Source: Nodularia sphaerocarpa UHCC 0038
GTDB taxonomy: Bacteria > Cyanobacteriota > Cyanobacteriia > Cyanobacteriales > Nostocaceae
Assembly: GCF_022376295.1 (NCBI RefSeq)
Contig: NZ_CP060140.1
Span: 624,356 to 688,355 of the forward strand
Length of the DNA: 64,000 nt
Direction: 5' to 3'
Shown here: positions 26,092 to 36,268 of the stretch, in pieces
Layout of the letters: each line of letters starts with the position of its first letter
How positions within the stretch are numbered: position 1 is the stretch's first letter
Notes under the pieces: generated by a model
The model's input: only the letters and a program-made list of their open reading frames with translations
Database searches by the model: none
Told to the model about the DNA's origin: nothing
Position numbers and translations under genes: made by a program

Positions 26092-27720
26092 TTATATTCC
26101 CAAGGTAGTTCTAATCACTCCCACAAAAACATCCCCATTCTGACTGTCGTGATTGGGTGCTGTCAGCCACAAAAAACCAGGAGTGATGCTGATGTTCTCG
26201 TTAATTTGATACCGATAAAATCCTTCAAGATGAAATCCCGTATCTGGGTCACGACGAAGCAAGCCTGATAGTGGTGCTGAAGTACCTGTTAATTTAGGCG
26301 GCATACCGATAATTACCCCTGCCAAATTACCTCTTTTACCCAAATCTGGGAAGGCTAGAGTCACAGCCCAGTTCCAAATATCAGCATCACCTCTAACTTC
26401 TCCAGTTAGCGCCTTTGCATTGGTATAGCCTAACCATCCACCTAGTTGAAAACCACTACCAATTTTCGTATTTGCTTGCACACCATAGGAATTAGATGAT
26501 ACTTTTCTGCCACCCAAATTAGATGCCAAACTGCCAGTATTATGACCTAAACCATCCTCGTTGTAAGCATTCACGTAGGTAAAGGCAATCTTAGTATCTG
26601 GGACTTGGCTATTGGGATAAAAGATGATTTGTCCTAATGCACCATACCCACTATTCAACAAACCTTGACCGGGATTATTGGCATTTTTCGCCAGGTACAT
26701 GGCCTGTGCTTTGATATTCTGATTCGGCTGATAAGTTACTAATACACCCGTATCTCCACCTAAACGATAAACAGTATTATATCGACCAAAGCGAGAGATA
26801 GTAGCATTGGCATCACTTTGTAAGGGGTTGATAACATCCGCATCGTCAAAGTAAGTATTAAAGCCTGTTGCCGCCATCACTGATATTTGGTCATTTAGCT
26901 GAAAACGATAGTGCAGCTTACTGAGTACGGCATTTTTGGTTGTATCACTACCAGATTGGAAACTCAAGCGCGCTTCATTTCCGGGTGCATTGGGGTTAAT
27001 CACGTTACTCGCTTGAATCCTGGCTAGTAACTCGTCTTTACCAGTAAAACTGGTTCTGAAGTTGAGCCGCAATCGACTTGAAAATGTCAAATTGCTATTA
27101 TCTCCATCACCATCTCTACTAGCATCGCCAAACCCATCGACAACCGCCAAGATAACTTGACCATCCAGTTTGGTAGTTGTGGAAAATTGCTGTTTTTCTA
27201 ACTGTTCAGTACGTGCTTCTAAAACATCCACTCGACCTTGTAGGGTGGCGATTTCCGCAGCAAATTCTTCTTGCAGTTTTTGTAAAGTTGCCAAATCTTC
27301 TTTGACAACTATGTTGTTCATCTCAGCTGCAATACCTTGGCTAACCGTATCCAAACAAGCGCTGAATGCAGCCGCAAACTCAAAACGAGTCATAGCACGA
27401 CTACCCCGAAAACTAGCATCAGGGTATCCAGCAATGCAGCCATACCGCTCAACTAAAGATTGCAACGCTGAAAATGCCCAATCAGTGGGTTGCACATCAG
27501 CCAGCTGAGAAACCGAAGTAACTTGTGCAGCCTCTAACTGCACGTATTGATTAACTTCTTCCCAGTATCCAGTGCTGTTTTCATCTGTCTTGATGCCGAT
27601 GTCATCCTGAATAGATGGCAAATTTTCAGCGTGACTCTTGGCAATAGGAACCAGTACAAAAATCGAAATCAAGGCAGGGGAAATTAAGCTGAGTACAACT
27701 TTGATCAAACTCAAACACAT
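26092..27720 (-). CDS. SLH-OprB outer-membrane porin (iron uptake porin type)
   Basis: 542 residues. A signal peptide (~1-30, ending SHA-EN) precedes an S-layer-homology segment (SQLADVQPTDWAFSALQSLVERYGCIAGYPDASFRGSRAMTRFEFAAAF), a coiled coil (~150-180) and an OprB-type beta barrel that ends in GVIRTTLGI. The SLH part ties the porin to peptidoglycan. Members have been linked to inorganic-ion, including iron, passage in cyanobacteria. It lies only 40 bp downstream of the Cache-PAS sensor on the same strand, so it may be the last gene of that operon. Confidence 0.88.
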   Translation of the reverse strand: MCLSLIKVVLSLISPALISIFVLVPIAKSHAENLPSIQDDIGIKTDENSTGYWEEVNQYVQLEAAQVTSVSQLADVQPTDWAFSALQSLVERYGCIAGYPDASFRGSRAMTRFEFAAAFSACLDTVSQGIAAEMNNIVVKEDLATLQKLQEEFAAEIATLQGRVDVLEARTEQLEKQQFSTTTKLDGQVILAVVDGFGDASRDGDGDNSNLTFSSRLRLNFRTSFTGKDELLARIQASNVINPNAPGNEARLSFQSGSDTTKNAVLSKLHYRFQLNDQISVMAATGFNTYFDDADVINPLQSDANATISRFGRYNTVYRLGGDTGVLVTYQPNQNIKAQAMYLAKNANNPGQGLLNSGYGALGQIIFYPNSQVPDTKIAFTYVNAYNEDGLGHNTGSLASNLGGRKVSSNSYGVQANTKIGSGFQLGGWLGYTNAKALTGEVRGDADIWNWAVTLAFPDLGKRGNLAGVIIGMPPKLTGTSAPLSGLLRRDPDTGFHLEGFYRYQINENISITPGFLWLTAPNHDSQNGDVFVGVIRTTLGI

Positions 27721-27760
27721 CTATTTTTTTCTATCCAAAGTAATGTAAAAGGGTGAAAAT

Positions 27761-29944
27761 CTAACTCCAAAATTCATCCAGGTTTATCTGTGCCAACTCT
27801 TGCTGCACTTCTTGAAAATAGGCACTCTCAGTTAACATATTAACTTCTTTTTCCCGTTTATTTTGGTCAATTTCAATTCTCAATTCTTGTAATTGCCGTC
27901 TAATTTCCTCTTCACGACGTTTGCGCTCGGTAATGTCTTGAACAATCCCTTCATAGTAGAGAACTTGACCTCTGTCATCTCTGACTACACGGGCATCAAT
28001 CTGTGTCCAAATAATACTGCTATCTTTGCAATAGCAACGATATTCAAAATCGCTCACCGTATCTTCGGTGGCTATTAAGGCTCTAAATTCATCTCGCTTT
28101 TCTGGATCTACATACAGTTGCTTGCCAATATCAGTGATGCTTTCTAGCATTTGACTAGGAGAATCGTAGCCATAAATCTCTGCTAGGGCAGGATTCACAT
28201 TCATGAATCGACCGTCAGGCGTGGATTGAAAGAGTCCTTCTAGGGCATTTTCAAAAATACTGCGATAGTTTTCTTCGGCAATGCGTAGGGCTTCTTCGGC
28301 TTGCTTGCGATCGCTAATATCGCGCACCATAATTAAGACTTCATCGTTGCCTAAGACAAGAATCCGCACTTCTTCATACCTGGCGTGACCATTGATGGTG
28401 AGGCGTTGCTCATAGACCTGCAATTTACCCGTGGCTAGCGCTTTCTGAATATGGTGCATTTGCAGTTCTGCTAAATCCGGTGGTAGGGATTCCTGCACGG
28501 TGTTTCCGGGATTCAAGCCTCTAACTCCCTGCACTTCGTGGATACCATCGTTGCCGACAATATCCAGATAGGTGCCATCGCCTTTGGCACAAATCATTAA
28601 ATCGGGGATGGCGGTGACAATGGCGCGGTTTGTGGCTTCGCTCTGACGCAGGGCATCAAAGGATGACTTCAGTTGCTTGGCCATACCGTTGAAGGAACCT
28701 GCCAGGGTATCAATTTCGGTGATGGGACTGGGTTCTACGTTTTGATTGAGTTCGCCCTGAGCCAGTTTATCTGATGCCTGGGCGATTTGCTGAATTGGTT
28801 TTGTGACCCAACGAGAGGTGAACAGACCAATGGCGATCGCGGCTGCTAGAGCGACTAGACTTAACCCCAAGGCATTGCGGTGACTGGCATGAATCTGTGC
28901 CATAAAATCGGATTCGGGAATGGTCAGTACCACCAACCAATTCAAATTGCCATCCTGGAAGGGAACCACCTGCACATATTGCCGTTCTCGATGCAGATGA
29001 AAATCCAGTTGCTGCACTGACTGTATGTCATTGAGGGAGCCAAAACGACCCTGGAGATACTCGGCAGTTCCCCGAATCGTGGAATTAGTACTGTCGGTTG
29101 CCAACAGACGTTCGCTTGTTTCTCCTTCCCCCGTCACCATCGGCTCTTCCGAGGAAGTCGCTACCAGTCGTCCTGATCGCTCCAGAATAAAGGCCGTACC
29201 CGTCTGACCAATCTTCAGGTTGCGTAAGAAGAGACTCAATTCCTGGGGTAAGAACAAGTCCGTACCACAGACCCCTATTAACGCATTGTTCGCGGGATCA
29301 TAAACGGGGTAACTGGCAGTAACCGTGGGAAATTGCGTAGAAAAAGCCAGGTAAATCTCACTCCAAACCTCTCCCTTTGTTGTCTTGGCCGCCTGATACC
29401 AGGGACGCACTCTGGGATCAAAGGGTTGATCAAACCTGCCTGATGGCACAGTGCGATCGCCTCGCTCATCTAAAGCAAAGCCCTGGCGCATAAAGTTGGT
29501 ATCTGCATTGCTGAATTGCAGGACAATTTTTGTGGAATCTTGCTCGGATAGCCGCCTCACCCCCAAAAAACCACCCTGCTCATCCCCACAATAGACAAAG
29601 CTTAGGGTTTCATAGAGCTGCAATTGTTGCCAAAAGTGATGCACTCCCCTGGGGTTGCTGACATCAATATCCCCCTGGGCAAAGGCTGTGGCATTCAAGC
29701 GGTTGATTGCTTTAGGAATATTCGCGTTGGTTTCTAGTCGTTCTGTGATCCGATTGGTCAGTTCGGTGCGTAACTGGTTGGCAACTTCATCTACAGACTG
29801 TTGTCCACTGCGGTAGGCAATCCATCCCACCAGCCCCACAGCAGCCATAATTTGCAGCACGAAGGGAAGAACCAGGGTTGTCCGGAGGCGGAGTTTGCGT
29901 GGAAACGCCTTGACCACCTTACCAATCATTGAAGCCATCTCCAC
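27761..29944 (-). CDS. Membrane sensor: Cache domain, HAMP, two PAS domains, no enzymatic output domain
   Basis: 727 residues. Transmembrane helix 1 (~25-45), extracellular Cache-like region (~50-350; VRPWYQAAKTTKGEVWSEIYLAFSTQFPTVTASYPVYD and IGVCGTDLFLPQEL), helix 2 (NALGLSLVALAAAIAIGLF), HAMP (RWVTKPIQQIAQASDKLAQGEL), PAS 1 (~440-550), PAS 2 (YRSIFENALEGLFQSTPDGRF...DITERKRREEE), then a coiled coil ending in ESAYFQEVQQELAQINLDEFWS. No kinase, GGDEF or methyl-accepting domain follows, so it must signal through protein contacts. Its start overlaps the glutaminase end by 26 bases, implying translational coupling with glsA and the ParA-like gene. Confidence 0.88.
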   Translation of the reverse strand: MEMASMIGKVVKAFPRKLRLRTTLVLPFVLQIMAAVGLVGWIAYRSGQQSVDEVANQLRTELTNRITERLETNANIPKAINRLNATAFAQGDIDVSNPRGVHHFWQQLQLYETLSFVYCGDEQGGFLGVRRLSEQDSTKIVLQFSNADTNFMRQGFALDERGDRTVPSGRFDQPFDPRVRPWYQAAKTTKGEVWSEIYLAFSTQFPTVTASYPVYDPANNALIGVCGTDLFLPQELSLFLRNLKIGQTGTAFILERSGRLVATSSEEPMVTGEGETSERLLATDSTNSTIRGTAEYLQGRFGSLNDIQSVQQLDFHLHRERQYVQVVPFQDGNLNWLVVLTIPESDFMAQIHASHRNALGLSLVALAAAIAIGLFTSRWVTKPIQQIAQASDKLAQGELNQNVEPSPITEIDTLAGSFNGMAKQLKSSFDALRQSEATNRAIVTAIPDLMICAKGDGTYLDIVGNDGIHEVQGVRGLNPGNTVQESLPPDLAELQMHHIQKALATGKLQVYEQRLTINGHARYEEVRILVLGNDEVLIMVRDISDRKQAEEALRIAEENYRSIFENALEGLFQSTPDGRFMNVNPALAEIYGYDSPSQMLESITDIGKQLYVDPEKRDEFRALIATEDTVSDFEYRCYCKDSSIIWTQIDARVVRDDRGQVLYYEGIVQDITERKRREEEIRRQLQELRIEIDQNKREKEVNMLTESAYFQEVQQELAQINLDEFWS

Positions 29945-30950
29945 CTACAATCCATTCCTGTAATTTGCGTTCTGGTGTAGTGACATTAAATAAATGCAAC
30001 CCAAATTCCCTGGAAAGGTCTTCGCAAACTTTAATGCCGCGCAGACTGTTTACCTTCTTATCCAGCAGAGGAGAGAAGGTGCCAACGCCCAATTTTCCTG
30101 GTGCGATCGCTGTAATCCCACCGCTCACACCACTCTTGGCTGGTAATCCTACCCGGTATGCCCACTGGCCGGATGCGTCATACATACCGCAGCTCAACAT
30201 CACACTGATTACATCCTGGACATAGCGTTCATCGATTGCCCGTTCCTTCGTCACCGGATTCACGCCGCCATTGGCCAGGGTAGCTGCCATCATGGCCAAA
30301 TCTTTAGCATTTACTAAAATCGAACATTGCTGAAAGTAGAGATCCAGGGTTTCATCAATGTTATTGTTGACCATGCCAAAGTTCAGCATTAGGTAAGCTA
30401 TCGCTCGATTCCGAAAACCTGTCGATTTTTCCGAGAGAAAGACGGGTACATCAATATCATGTTTGCGTCCGGTGTAGCGTTGAAACATTGCCAATAATCG
30501 TTTCAGGCGTTCAGTGCCGTTTTTGCCTTTGATGAGGTCGGTGGTAGCGATCGCACCTGCATTTACCATCGGGTTATAGGGACGATTCGTCAACTCATCC
30601 AGGACGATGGAGTTAAAGGCTTCCTCCGTTGGCTCCATACTCACCTTGCTGTTGACATACTCCCGACCATGATCTTCTAGTGCCAAGCCAAACACGAAGG
30701 CTTTGGAAATCGATTGAATCGTAAATTCTTGATCAGAGTCCCCCACTTCAAAGATATGTCCATCTTGAGTAACTACGCAAATACCAAACCACTCTGGTTG
30801 TGCCAGGGCTAATTCCGGAATATAATCCGCCACAACTCCCTCGTTCAGAGAGCAATATTTCGCGTGTAAGTCATGCAAATAGTTCCGAAAGGGAGATGTC
30901 ACTGCCGCGATGGAACTGGTTAGGGATTGCAAATTTCCTGAATCAGACAT
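29919..30950 (-). CDS. glsA: Glutaminase
   Basis: 343 residues from the ATG at 30950 (MSDSGNLQ), chosen over an upstream start because it leaves 5 bases after the ParA stop instead of a long overlap and matches family N-termini. Glutaminase hallmarks: QSISKAFVFGLALEDHG with the catalytic Ser/Lys of SxxK at ~80-83, NPMVNAGAIATTDLI, and VGLPAKSGVSGGITAIAPGKLGVGTFSPLLD. It hydrolyses glutamine to glutamate and ammonia. It is the middle gene of a ParA-glutaminase-sensor run, an arrangement that suggests regulated or localised glutaminase activity. Confidence 0.95.
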   Translation of the reverse strand: MSDSGNLQSLTSSIAAVTSPFRNYLHDLHAKYCSLNEGVVADYIPELALAQPEWFGICVVTQDGHIFEVGDSDQEFTIQSISKAFVFGLALEDHGREYVNSKVSMEPTEEAFNSIVLDELTNRPYNPMVNAGAIATTDLIKGKNGTERLKRLLAMFQRYTGRKHDIDVPVFLSEKSTGFRNRAIAYLMLNFGMVNNNIDETLDLYFQQCSILVNAKDLAMMAATLANGGVNPVTKERAIDERYVQDVISVMLSCGMYDASGQWAYRVGLPAKSGVSGGITAIAPGKLGVGTFSPLLDKKVNSLRGIKVCEDLSREFGLHLFNVTTPERKLQEWIVGGDGFNDW

Positions 30951-30955
30951 GGCGC

Positions 30956-31714
30956 TTATCCCTCCATAATTTGTTGGGCCACATGACGAAATTCTTGACT
31001 TATCGGATGTTCGGGGTATTTCACACAAAACACGCCTTCACTAGCAAGCTGAACGATATCTTCTGATAAAGGAAACACGCCCGCCACTGTTTCACCGTAG
31101 GTTTCTTCTACTTTTTGCTTCAGAGCTTCTAGATTCAACTTGCTGTGTGCTTTATTGATAGCCAGCAGCATTTTGCGAACCTTGAGTTGCCGCGCCACAT
31201 CGATGGTGACAGCAGTCCCCTGATAATCCTGCTTGTCGGGACGGATAATCAAAATCAAGACGTGGGAGATGGCGATGGATAAAAAAGTCTCTTTCGATAA
31301 ACCTGGATGGGTATCAATAAACAAATAATCTAATTGCAGGGCTTTGACTAAACTGCGAAAACCATCATTCATCAGCTTGACATCATAGCCATTGTTTAAA
31401 ATACGAGCAATGTCATCCGCTTTTACACTAGAAGGAACTAGGTAGAGCGTTCCATTACCATTCAATCCCACATTGCTACTGACATCGTAAGCCGCAGCCT
31501 CGATCGCACTTTCTCCCCATAGGTAATTATTCAGAGTTTTGCCCATCTGCTCTGGCTCCAGGCAAAACAAGTTATGAATTCCTGGCGACGGCACATCCGT
31601 ATCGACAACACCGACACGATAGCCCAATGCCGCCACGGTGGTGGCTAAATTAGCAGTAAAGTTAGATTTACCCGTTCCACCACGATAGGAGTGGATTGAA
31701 ACAACTTTTGGCAT
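30956..31714 (-). CDS. ParA/MinD-like ATPase with an Arg variant of the deviant Walker A
   Basis: 252 residues. The P-loop is SYRGGTGKSNFTANLATTVA (~9-28): the usual signature Lys of KGGxGK is Arg. VVDTDVPSPGIHNLF and YLFIDTHPGLSKETFLSI are the Walker A' and B strands. No membrane-targeting amphipathic tail like that of MinD is obvious (ends EFRHVAQQIMEG). ParA-type ATPases position cargo or complexes. As the first gene before glutaminase and a membrane sensor it may organise them. It lies alone with respect to any ParB. Confidence 0.85.
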   Translation of the reverse strand: MPKVVSIHSYRGGTGKSNFTANLATTVAALGYRVGVVDTDVPSPGIHNLFCLEPEQMGKTLNNYLWGESAIEAAAYDVSSNVGLNGNGTLYLVPSSVKADDIARILNNGYDVKLMNDGFRSLVKALQLDYLFIDTHPGLSKETFLSIAISHVLILIIRPDKQDYQGTAVTIDVARQLKVRKMLLAINKAHSKLNLEALKQKVEETYGETVAGVFPLSEDIVQLASEGVFCVKYPEHPISQEFRHVAQQIMEG

Positions 31715-32362
31715 ATTATTTTATACGTGGTAGCGAAACAGATATTATCCGGCAATCTACCACATAACACTTAAACACAGCAAATGCTTAAATTGACGAC
31801 AACGCCTCCATGATTCACGAGTTTGATAATCCAGACTTCGATACCAAATCGAGCTATCAATTAAATGCGATGCGGAAGTCTGAAGTTCAATATCTGGGAC
31901 AAATAGAGTTTCTAGAAATGAAACAACTGTGGATAGTTTTTGCTCAAACTCTTTTTTGCTAACCTTGACAAGAATGCCATTGTCTAGACTGCATGGATAA
32001 TGTTTTTTGTCTATGCGTAAGTCCTAATAGACATTAAAAATGCGAGTAGATACACAAGCCAAAATCCCATGAGGAACCTATGACTGCTCTACTCGCTATT
32101 ATCTATACAAGGTTTATTGAAAAATCCTATACATCAGTATACAGTAATAATGCCAAAATTAATGTTTTATAGATGACAAATATTATTTTTTTCAGTTATA
32201 GCAAGCGCCAAGGTGGTTAGGATATGGCAAAAGTCTCAAAGCCAGTCACAGCAAGTATTTCAATTTTGACTTTTGACTTTTGACTTTTGACTTTTGCTAT
32301 AATTTCCAGTCAAATTTTTGACTATCACTATTTTGGCTCCATTGGTAGCGAGAGTCATATTT
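31715..32362. other. 648-bp gene-poor gap with a possible 50-residue ORF and tandem repeat
   Basis: An ATG-started frame at 31810-31962 (+) encodes 50 residues (MIHEFDNPDFDTK...QTLFC) with no family resemblance; it may be a relic or chance. A GCGTAAGTCCTAATAG fragment near 32016 recalls the ends of the element at 19059. Four to five tandem TTTTGAC units lie at 32264-32296. The upstream side must contain the promoter of the ParA-like gene. Confidence 0.45.
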
Positions 32363-32965
32363 TTATTTGAGCAAAGCCAAGTCTTCTGGTGTATTACAAT
32401 TAAATAACATCTCTGATACTGGTAAATACAAAACTTGTATAGGATGCTGATTCAGCCACTGCTGGAATGACTGCCCCCCTTGATTGATAAACTCTAAAAG
32501 TTGTGGTAGACAGCGACGGCGATAGAAACCACATAGAGGTTCCCAGCCTTTCTTATGATGAACCAAAGTGGCGATCGCCTCATCCTCCACATGATCAAGT
32601 TCACGCGCCCATCCTTGCAACACCTCAACCCGCAACCGAGGCAAATCACAAGCCAGTAACAACACCCAATCTGTTTTTACCTGCGCCAACCCTTGGGCAA
32701 ATCCTACTAGTGGACCGTGGTCAGATGAGGGAGACAAAGCTACTTCTTGAATAAATTGGCAACTAGGTAATACTAAGTGTTTATAGCGTTCTGGCCAGGG
32801 AGTGACTACATAAACATTATCTGTACAACCTGCGGCCACACCACAAACTAACTGTAACAAAGGCATCCCGCCAATAGAAATCAAGGCTTTATCCTCACCC
32901 ATGCGAGAACTCTTTCCACCAGCTAAAACAATAGCGCTGAGTAACTGATTATCATTTATACTCAT
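32363..32965 (-). CDS. mobA: Molybdenum cofactor guanylyltransferase MobA
   Basis: 200 residues. The nucleotide-binding N-terminus SAIVLAGGKSSRMGEDKALISIGGMPLL (GGxSxRMGxDK signature), the SDHGPLVGFAQGL segment and the metal-binding LLLACDLPRL motif identify MobA, and HKKGWEPLCGFYRRRCLPQL fits the substrate site. It attaches GMP to molybdopterin for enzymes such as nitrate reductase. Monocistronic here; length is normal. Confidence 0.92.
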   Translation of the reverse strand: MSINDNQLLSAIVLAGGKSSRMGEDKALISIGGMPLLQLVCGVAAGCTDNVYVVTPWPERYKHLVLPSCQFIQEVALSPSSDHGPLVGFAQGLAQVKTDWVLLLACDLPRLRVEVLQGWARELDHVEDEAIATLVHHKKGWEPLCGFYRRRCLPQLLEFINQGGQSFQQWLNQHPIQVLYLPVSEMLFNCNTPEDLALLK

Positions 32966-33084
32966 TTTTTACATAATCACCGTTTAATTACTGCTTAAAC
33001 CCCCACGCTCTGGCTCCCCTCCTCGCTTGCGGGGAGGGGTTGGGGGTGGGGTGCTAGACTGTGGCAAACATAACTGACTTAATC

Positions 33085-35142
33085 TCAAGCCCTAGTCTGA
33101 CTTTGCTGCACTTGCTGTAACAACTGTTCTTCACCTTCAGCCGGTGCAAGACACTGGAAACCTTGGCAAACTAAACCAACGCTACCCGATGGTAAATCAG
33201 ACACCACAGCAAACTCCGTCACAGGTAGATACTTAGTCATCAGAGGAATTATCTGCTCAAGCGTGCTGCGAATCAAAGTAGAATTACGATACCAATCTAA
33301 GGCTGTAAACAAACTCGGACAAGCCTGGGGAGCGCTACGCATCACGCTACTAAAAGCTTTCAGTCCTTGCTCGGCTAAATCCAGATAATCTAAATTATCG
33401 GTGAGTAGGGAAAGACGGACTAAATTAGCGATCGCCACTCCATTCGCAGATGGTGTAGCATTATCTGCATAACTGCGTTCGCGTACAATTAGATCCTGAC
33501 TAGCATCAGTAGCGGTATTGAAATAGCCACCTAATTCTACACTCCAGAGAAACTCATTGAATTGATCTTGTAGTGCGATCGCCCTTTCTAACCAATATTT
33601 TTGTTTTGGTAAACTAGCGTATAAATCCAGTAACGCCTTAATAAACAAAGCATAATCTTCCGACTGTGCCAACACAACCGCTTCACCCTGATAATTAAGT
33701 CTGTGGAAACGCCCATCTACAAACTGTTGTTGCAGAATAAAATTTGCCGCTTGTACAGCCATTTCCAGATATAACGGTTGTTGAAAAACCACACCAGCCC
33801 TAGCCAACCCAGAAATCATCAAACTATTCCAAGCCACAATCATCTTAGTATCAGTAACCGCCGGAATCCGCCCAGGCCAACCGCCAGTTTTAGCCTCCTG
33901 ATTATTAGCAGCAGGCGGAAAAATTTTCAATAATTCTGGCTTCTTACCATAACGCGCCGCAAACAACTTACTTAAAGCAACTTCTATCGTTGCGCTCAGT
34001 TCCCCCTGATGACGACGTTGTAAAACATTTTGTCCTTCAAAATTCCCATTAGGTGTCACCGTAAACTGTTGTTGTAATTCCGTTAGTTCCTCTGGCGTTA
34101 ACAGTTCTTCAAGTTCGCTATAACTCCAGACATAAAAAGCGCCTTCCTCCGGTTCTACATCCGTCGCGCGAGTAAAACTATCAGCATCTTGAGCCGCATA
34201 AAAATAACCTTCTGGAGCCGTCATTTCCCGCCGTAACCATTCCACAGTCCCAGCCACAGACCTCATAAAAGCCGGTTCTTTAACTCCATCACCCCATAAA
34301 TTTGCGAGATACTCCACAATTTGACCATTGTCATAGAGCATCTTTTCAAAGTGAGGCACTGTCCAAGAGGGATCAACAGTATAGCGATGAAAACCACCAC
34401 CGACATGATCATAAATACCCCCCAAAGCTAAATCTAGTCCGCGTTGACTACAAATTTGTTTGCCATCATACTGAGATGGAAATAAAAACCGAGTTCCCCG
34501 TAAAGCTAATTCTGCATAGGGGATCATCGGAAAGCTATTACCGGACTGATTCCGAGTAATTACGCCTGTGCTAGTTTCCCAACCTTGGCGAAGCAATTCA
34601 TTTTCTGCAACTTGATTTGTCGCCCCATCTTGCAATACCGCAGAGGTGAGGAGCGACTCAATAATCACTGCTTTACGTTGGCTTAAATCTTCTTTTTCTG
34701 TATCGTAGTAGCGGCGCAGAGCTTGTAGAACTTGCAAAAATCCCGGACGACCGTAGCGCGGTTCCACAGGAAAATAAGTTCCAGCGTAAAAAGGCACCAA
34801 ATCCTCTGGGGATAAAAACACATTTAAAGGCCAACCACCTTGACCACTCATCATCTGCAAAGCTTGCATATAGATACTATCGAGGTCTGGTCTTTCTTCC
34901 CTATCTACTTTAATAGGTAAAAAATTGGCATTCATGTACTCAGCAATAGCCCCATCAGAAAAAGCCTCACCTTCCATGACAGTACACCAGTGGCAACTGG
35001 AATAACCAATAGAAAGGAAAATCGGTTTATTTTGATCCCTTGCAGTTGCAAGAGCTTCATCACACCAAGACCACCAATCAATCGGGTTTTCGGCGTGTTT
35101 GCGGAGATAGAGACTCTTAGCTTCAGCAAGGCGATTAGTCAT
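33085..35142 (-). CDS. YyaL/SSP411-type thioredoxin-domain (DUF255) protein
   Basis: 685 residues. The N-terminal domain begins MTNRLAEAKSLYLRKHAENPIDWW and has the CxxC motif in GYSSCHWCTVMEGEAFSD (~47-60), REERPDLDSIYMQALQMMSGQGGWPLNVFLSPE, and FHRYTVDPSWTVPHFEKMLYDNGQ. The rest is an (alpha/alpha)6-barrel-like region resembling N-acylglucosamine epimerases (AWNSLMISGLARAGVVF, ERSYADNATPSANGVAIANL). The function of these widespread proteins is unsettled. Length matches the family. Confidence 0.9.
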   Translation of the reverse strand: MTNRLAEAKSLYLRKHAENPIDWWSWCDEALATARDQNKPIFLSIGYSSCHWCTVMEGEAFSDGAIAEYMNANFLPIKVDREERPDLDSIYMQALQMMSGQGGWPLNVFLSPEDLVPFYAGTYFPVEPRYGRPGFLQVLQALRRYYDTEKEDLSQRKAVIIESLLTSAVLQDGATNQVAENELLRQGWETSTGVITRNQSGNSFPMIPYAELALRGTRFLFPSQYDGKQICSQRGLDLALGGIYDHVGGGFHRYTVDPSWTVPHFEKMLYDNGQIVEYLANLWGDGVKEPAFMRSVAGTVEWLRREMTAPEGYFYAAQDADSFTRATDVEPEEGAFYVWSYSELEELLTPEELTELQQQFTVTPNGNFEGQNVLQRRHQGELSATIEVALSKLFAARYGKKPELLKIFPPAANNQEAKTGGWPGRIPAVTDTKMIVAWNSLMISGLARAGVVFQQPLYLEMAVQAANFILQQQFVDGRFHRLNYQGEAVVLAQSEDYALFIKALLDLYASLPKQKYWLERAIALQDQFNEFLWSVELGGYFNTATDASQDLIVRERSYADNATPSANGVAIANLVRLSLLTDNLDYLDLAEQGLKAFSSVMRSAPQACPSLFTALDWYRNSTLIRSTLEQIIPLMTKYLPVTEFAVVSDLPSGSVGLVCQGFQCLAPAEGEEQLLQQVQQSQTRA

Positions 35143-36268
35143 AATTCAGATGCAAATAGTTGCCTTATTTGCTCAGTTTAGCCTGTTCTTAGGACTCTTA
35201 ACCTAGAACCATGTCTACACGAACAAAAAACTCAACCAGCGACTTATCCCTTGGGTATGATCTGCTCCACGGACTTAGCAACCAGCTATTTACTTGAAAG
35301 ATCGTAAAAACAAGCTGACAATTGTGACTCGCGTTTCTGGTGTTTGTGAAATTGCCCTAGTCTGAATACGATAATTGGGGCTAAGACCTGCTATCAGATG
35401 GAGTAAAAAGGTAATTATGGCGGCTTGCACAAGTTTTTCAGGCATGGCAGGTATCCCTTTGTTAATAGCACTTCAAATTGGAGCGATTTGTGTAAATACA
35501 CGCCTGACTATTGGTTTACCGGAATTGATCAGGATTAACCGGATAATTGATCAACAACAAGCTAAAAAAATGTTTAAAAATTTACCAATAGTTGACATGA
35601 ATTTACTATAAATACACCTGTTCCAGTGGTGTATATTGACATCCTCACATCTAGGTTTTAGACAGGATGCAGAAATTTTTCGGCAAGAAAAGGTCTTGTC
35701 GTAGACATCACCTGTTGATTTTTTAATTTTTTCCTCCCACACCAGATAGAGATAGGGGAACAAATCAAACTATGTTAAGCAATGTAACATTATTGCAATT
35801 CAGTTCTTAGTCAGGGCTTGAGCATCTATTTGAAGACTTTAGTCCTCTCTAGGAGACGCTACGCGGTAAGCGCAACCATGCCCGTCAGGGCTTTACACTA
35901 CAAACCTTTAATTATTTACGCCGTCCTACTTATCTAGAGACGTTGCTTTTCTATAAAAAGTGCCTACGAGGTTTTTTCCATCTGTCCAATAGAAGAATAA
36001 TTAGCAAAAATTTCGACAAAAACAGCAATCAGCCCTTGACTGAAGAACCAGGGGAGCCGGCTTTGCCGAAGGTCCGAATGGGGATCATGGGACTGGGACA
36101 AGTAGGCGTAAATTGCACAACATAGTTAAATCGATGAAAAGCCTATATAATAAGCTTTTTTATGGTTGATTTTTGACTGTTGACTTCACGGCGGTATTAG
36201 CCTTTAGGCACGAGGACTTTGAAGCCGATAAGATAGATATAAAATTAAGATCCTTACAAGCACGCTGC
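35143..36268. other. 1.1-kb gene-poor region before clpP
   Basis: No gene I can support. A frame at 35375-35611 (+) encodes 78 residues with a hydrophobic patch (GMAGIPLLIALQIGAICVN) but resembles nothing. TTGACATCCTCACATCTAGG near 35636 recalls the degenerate post-tnpB sequences of IS605-group elements. A GGAGACGCTACGCGGTAAGCG repeat lies near 35850. Bases ~36040-36125 contain a GC-rich stretch of unknown meaning. Confidence 0.4.

Noticed and set aside
35943..36125. 60-residue frame ending MGIMGLGQVGVNC, like a Rossmann start
   Set aside because: The GxGxxG-like stretch sits at the very end before a stop, and the rest has no similarity; chance resemblance is more likely.
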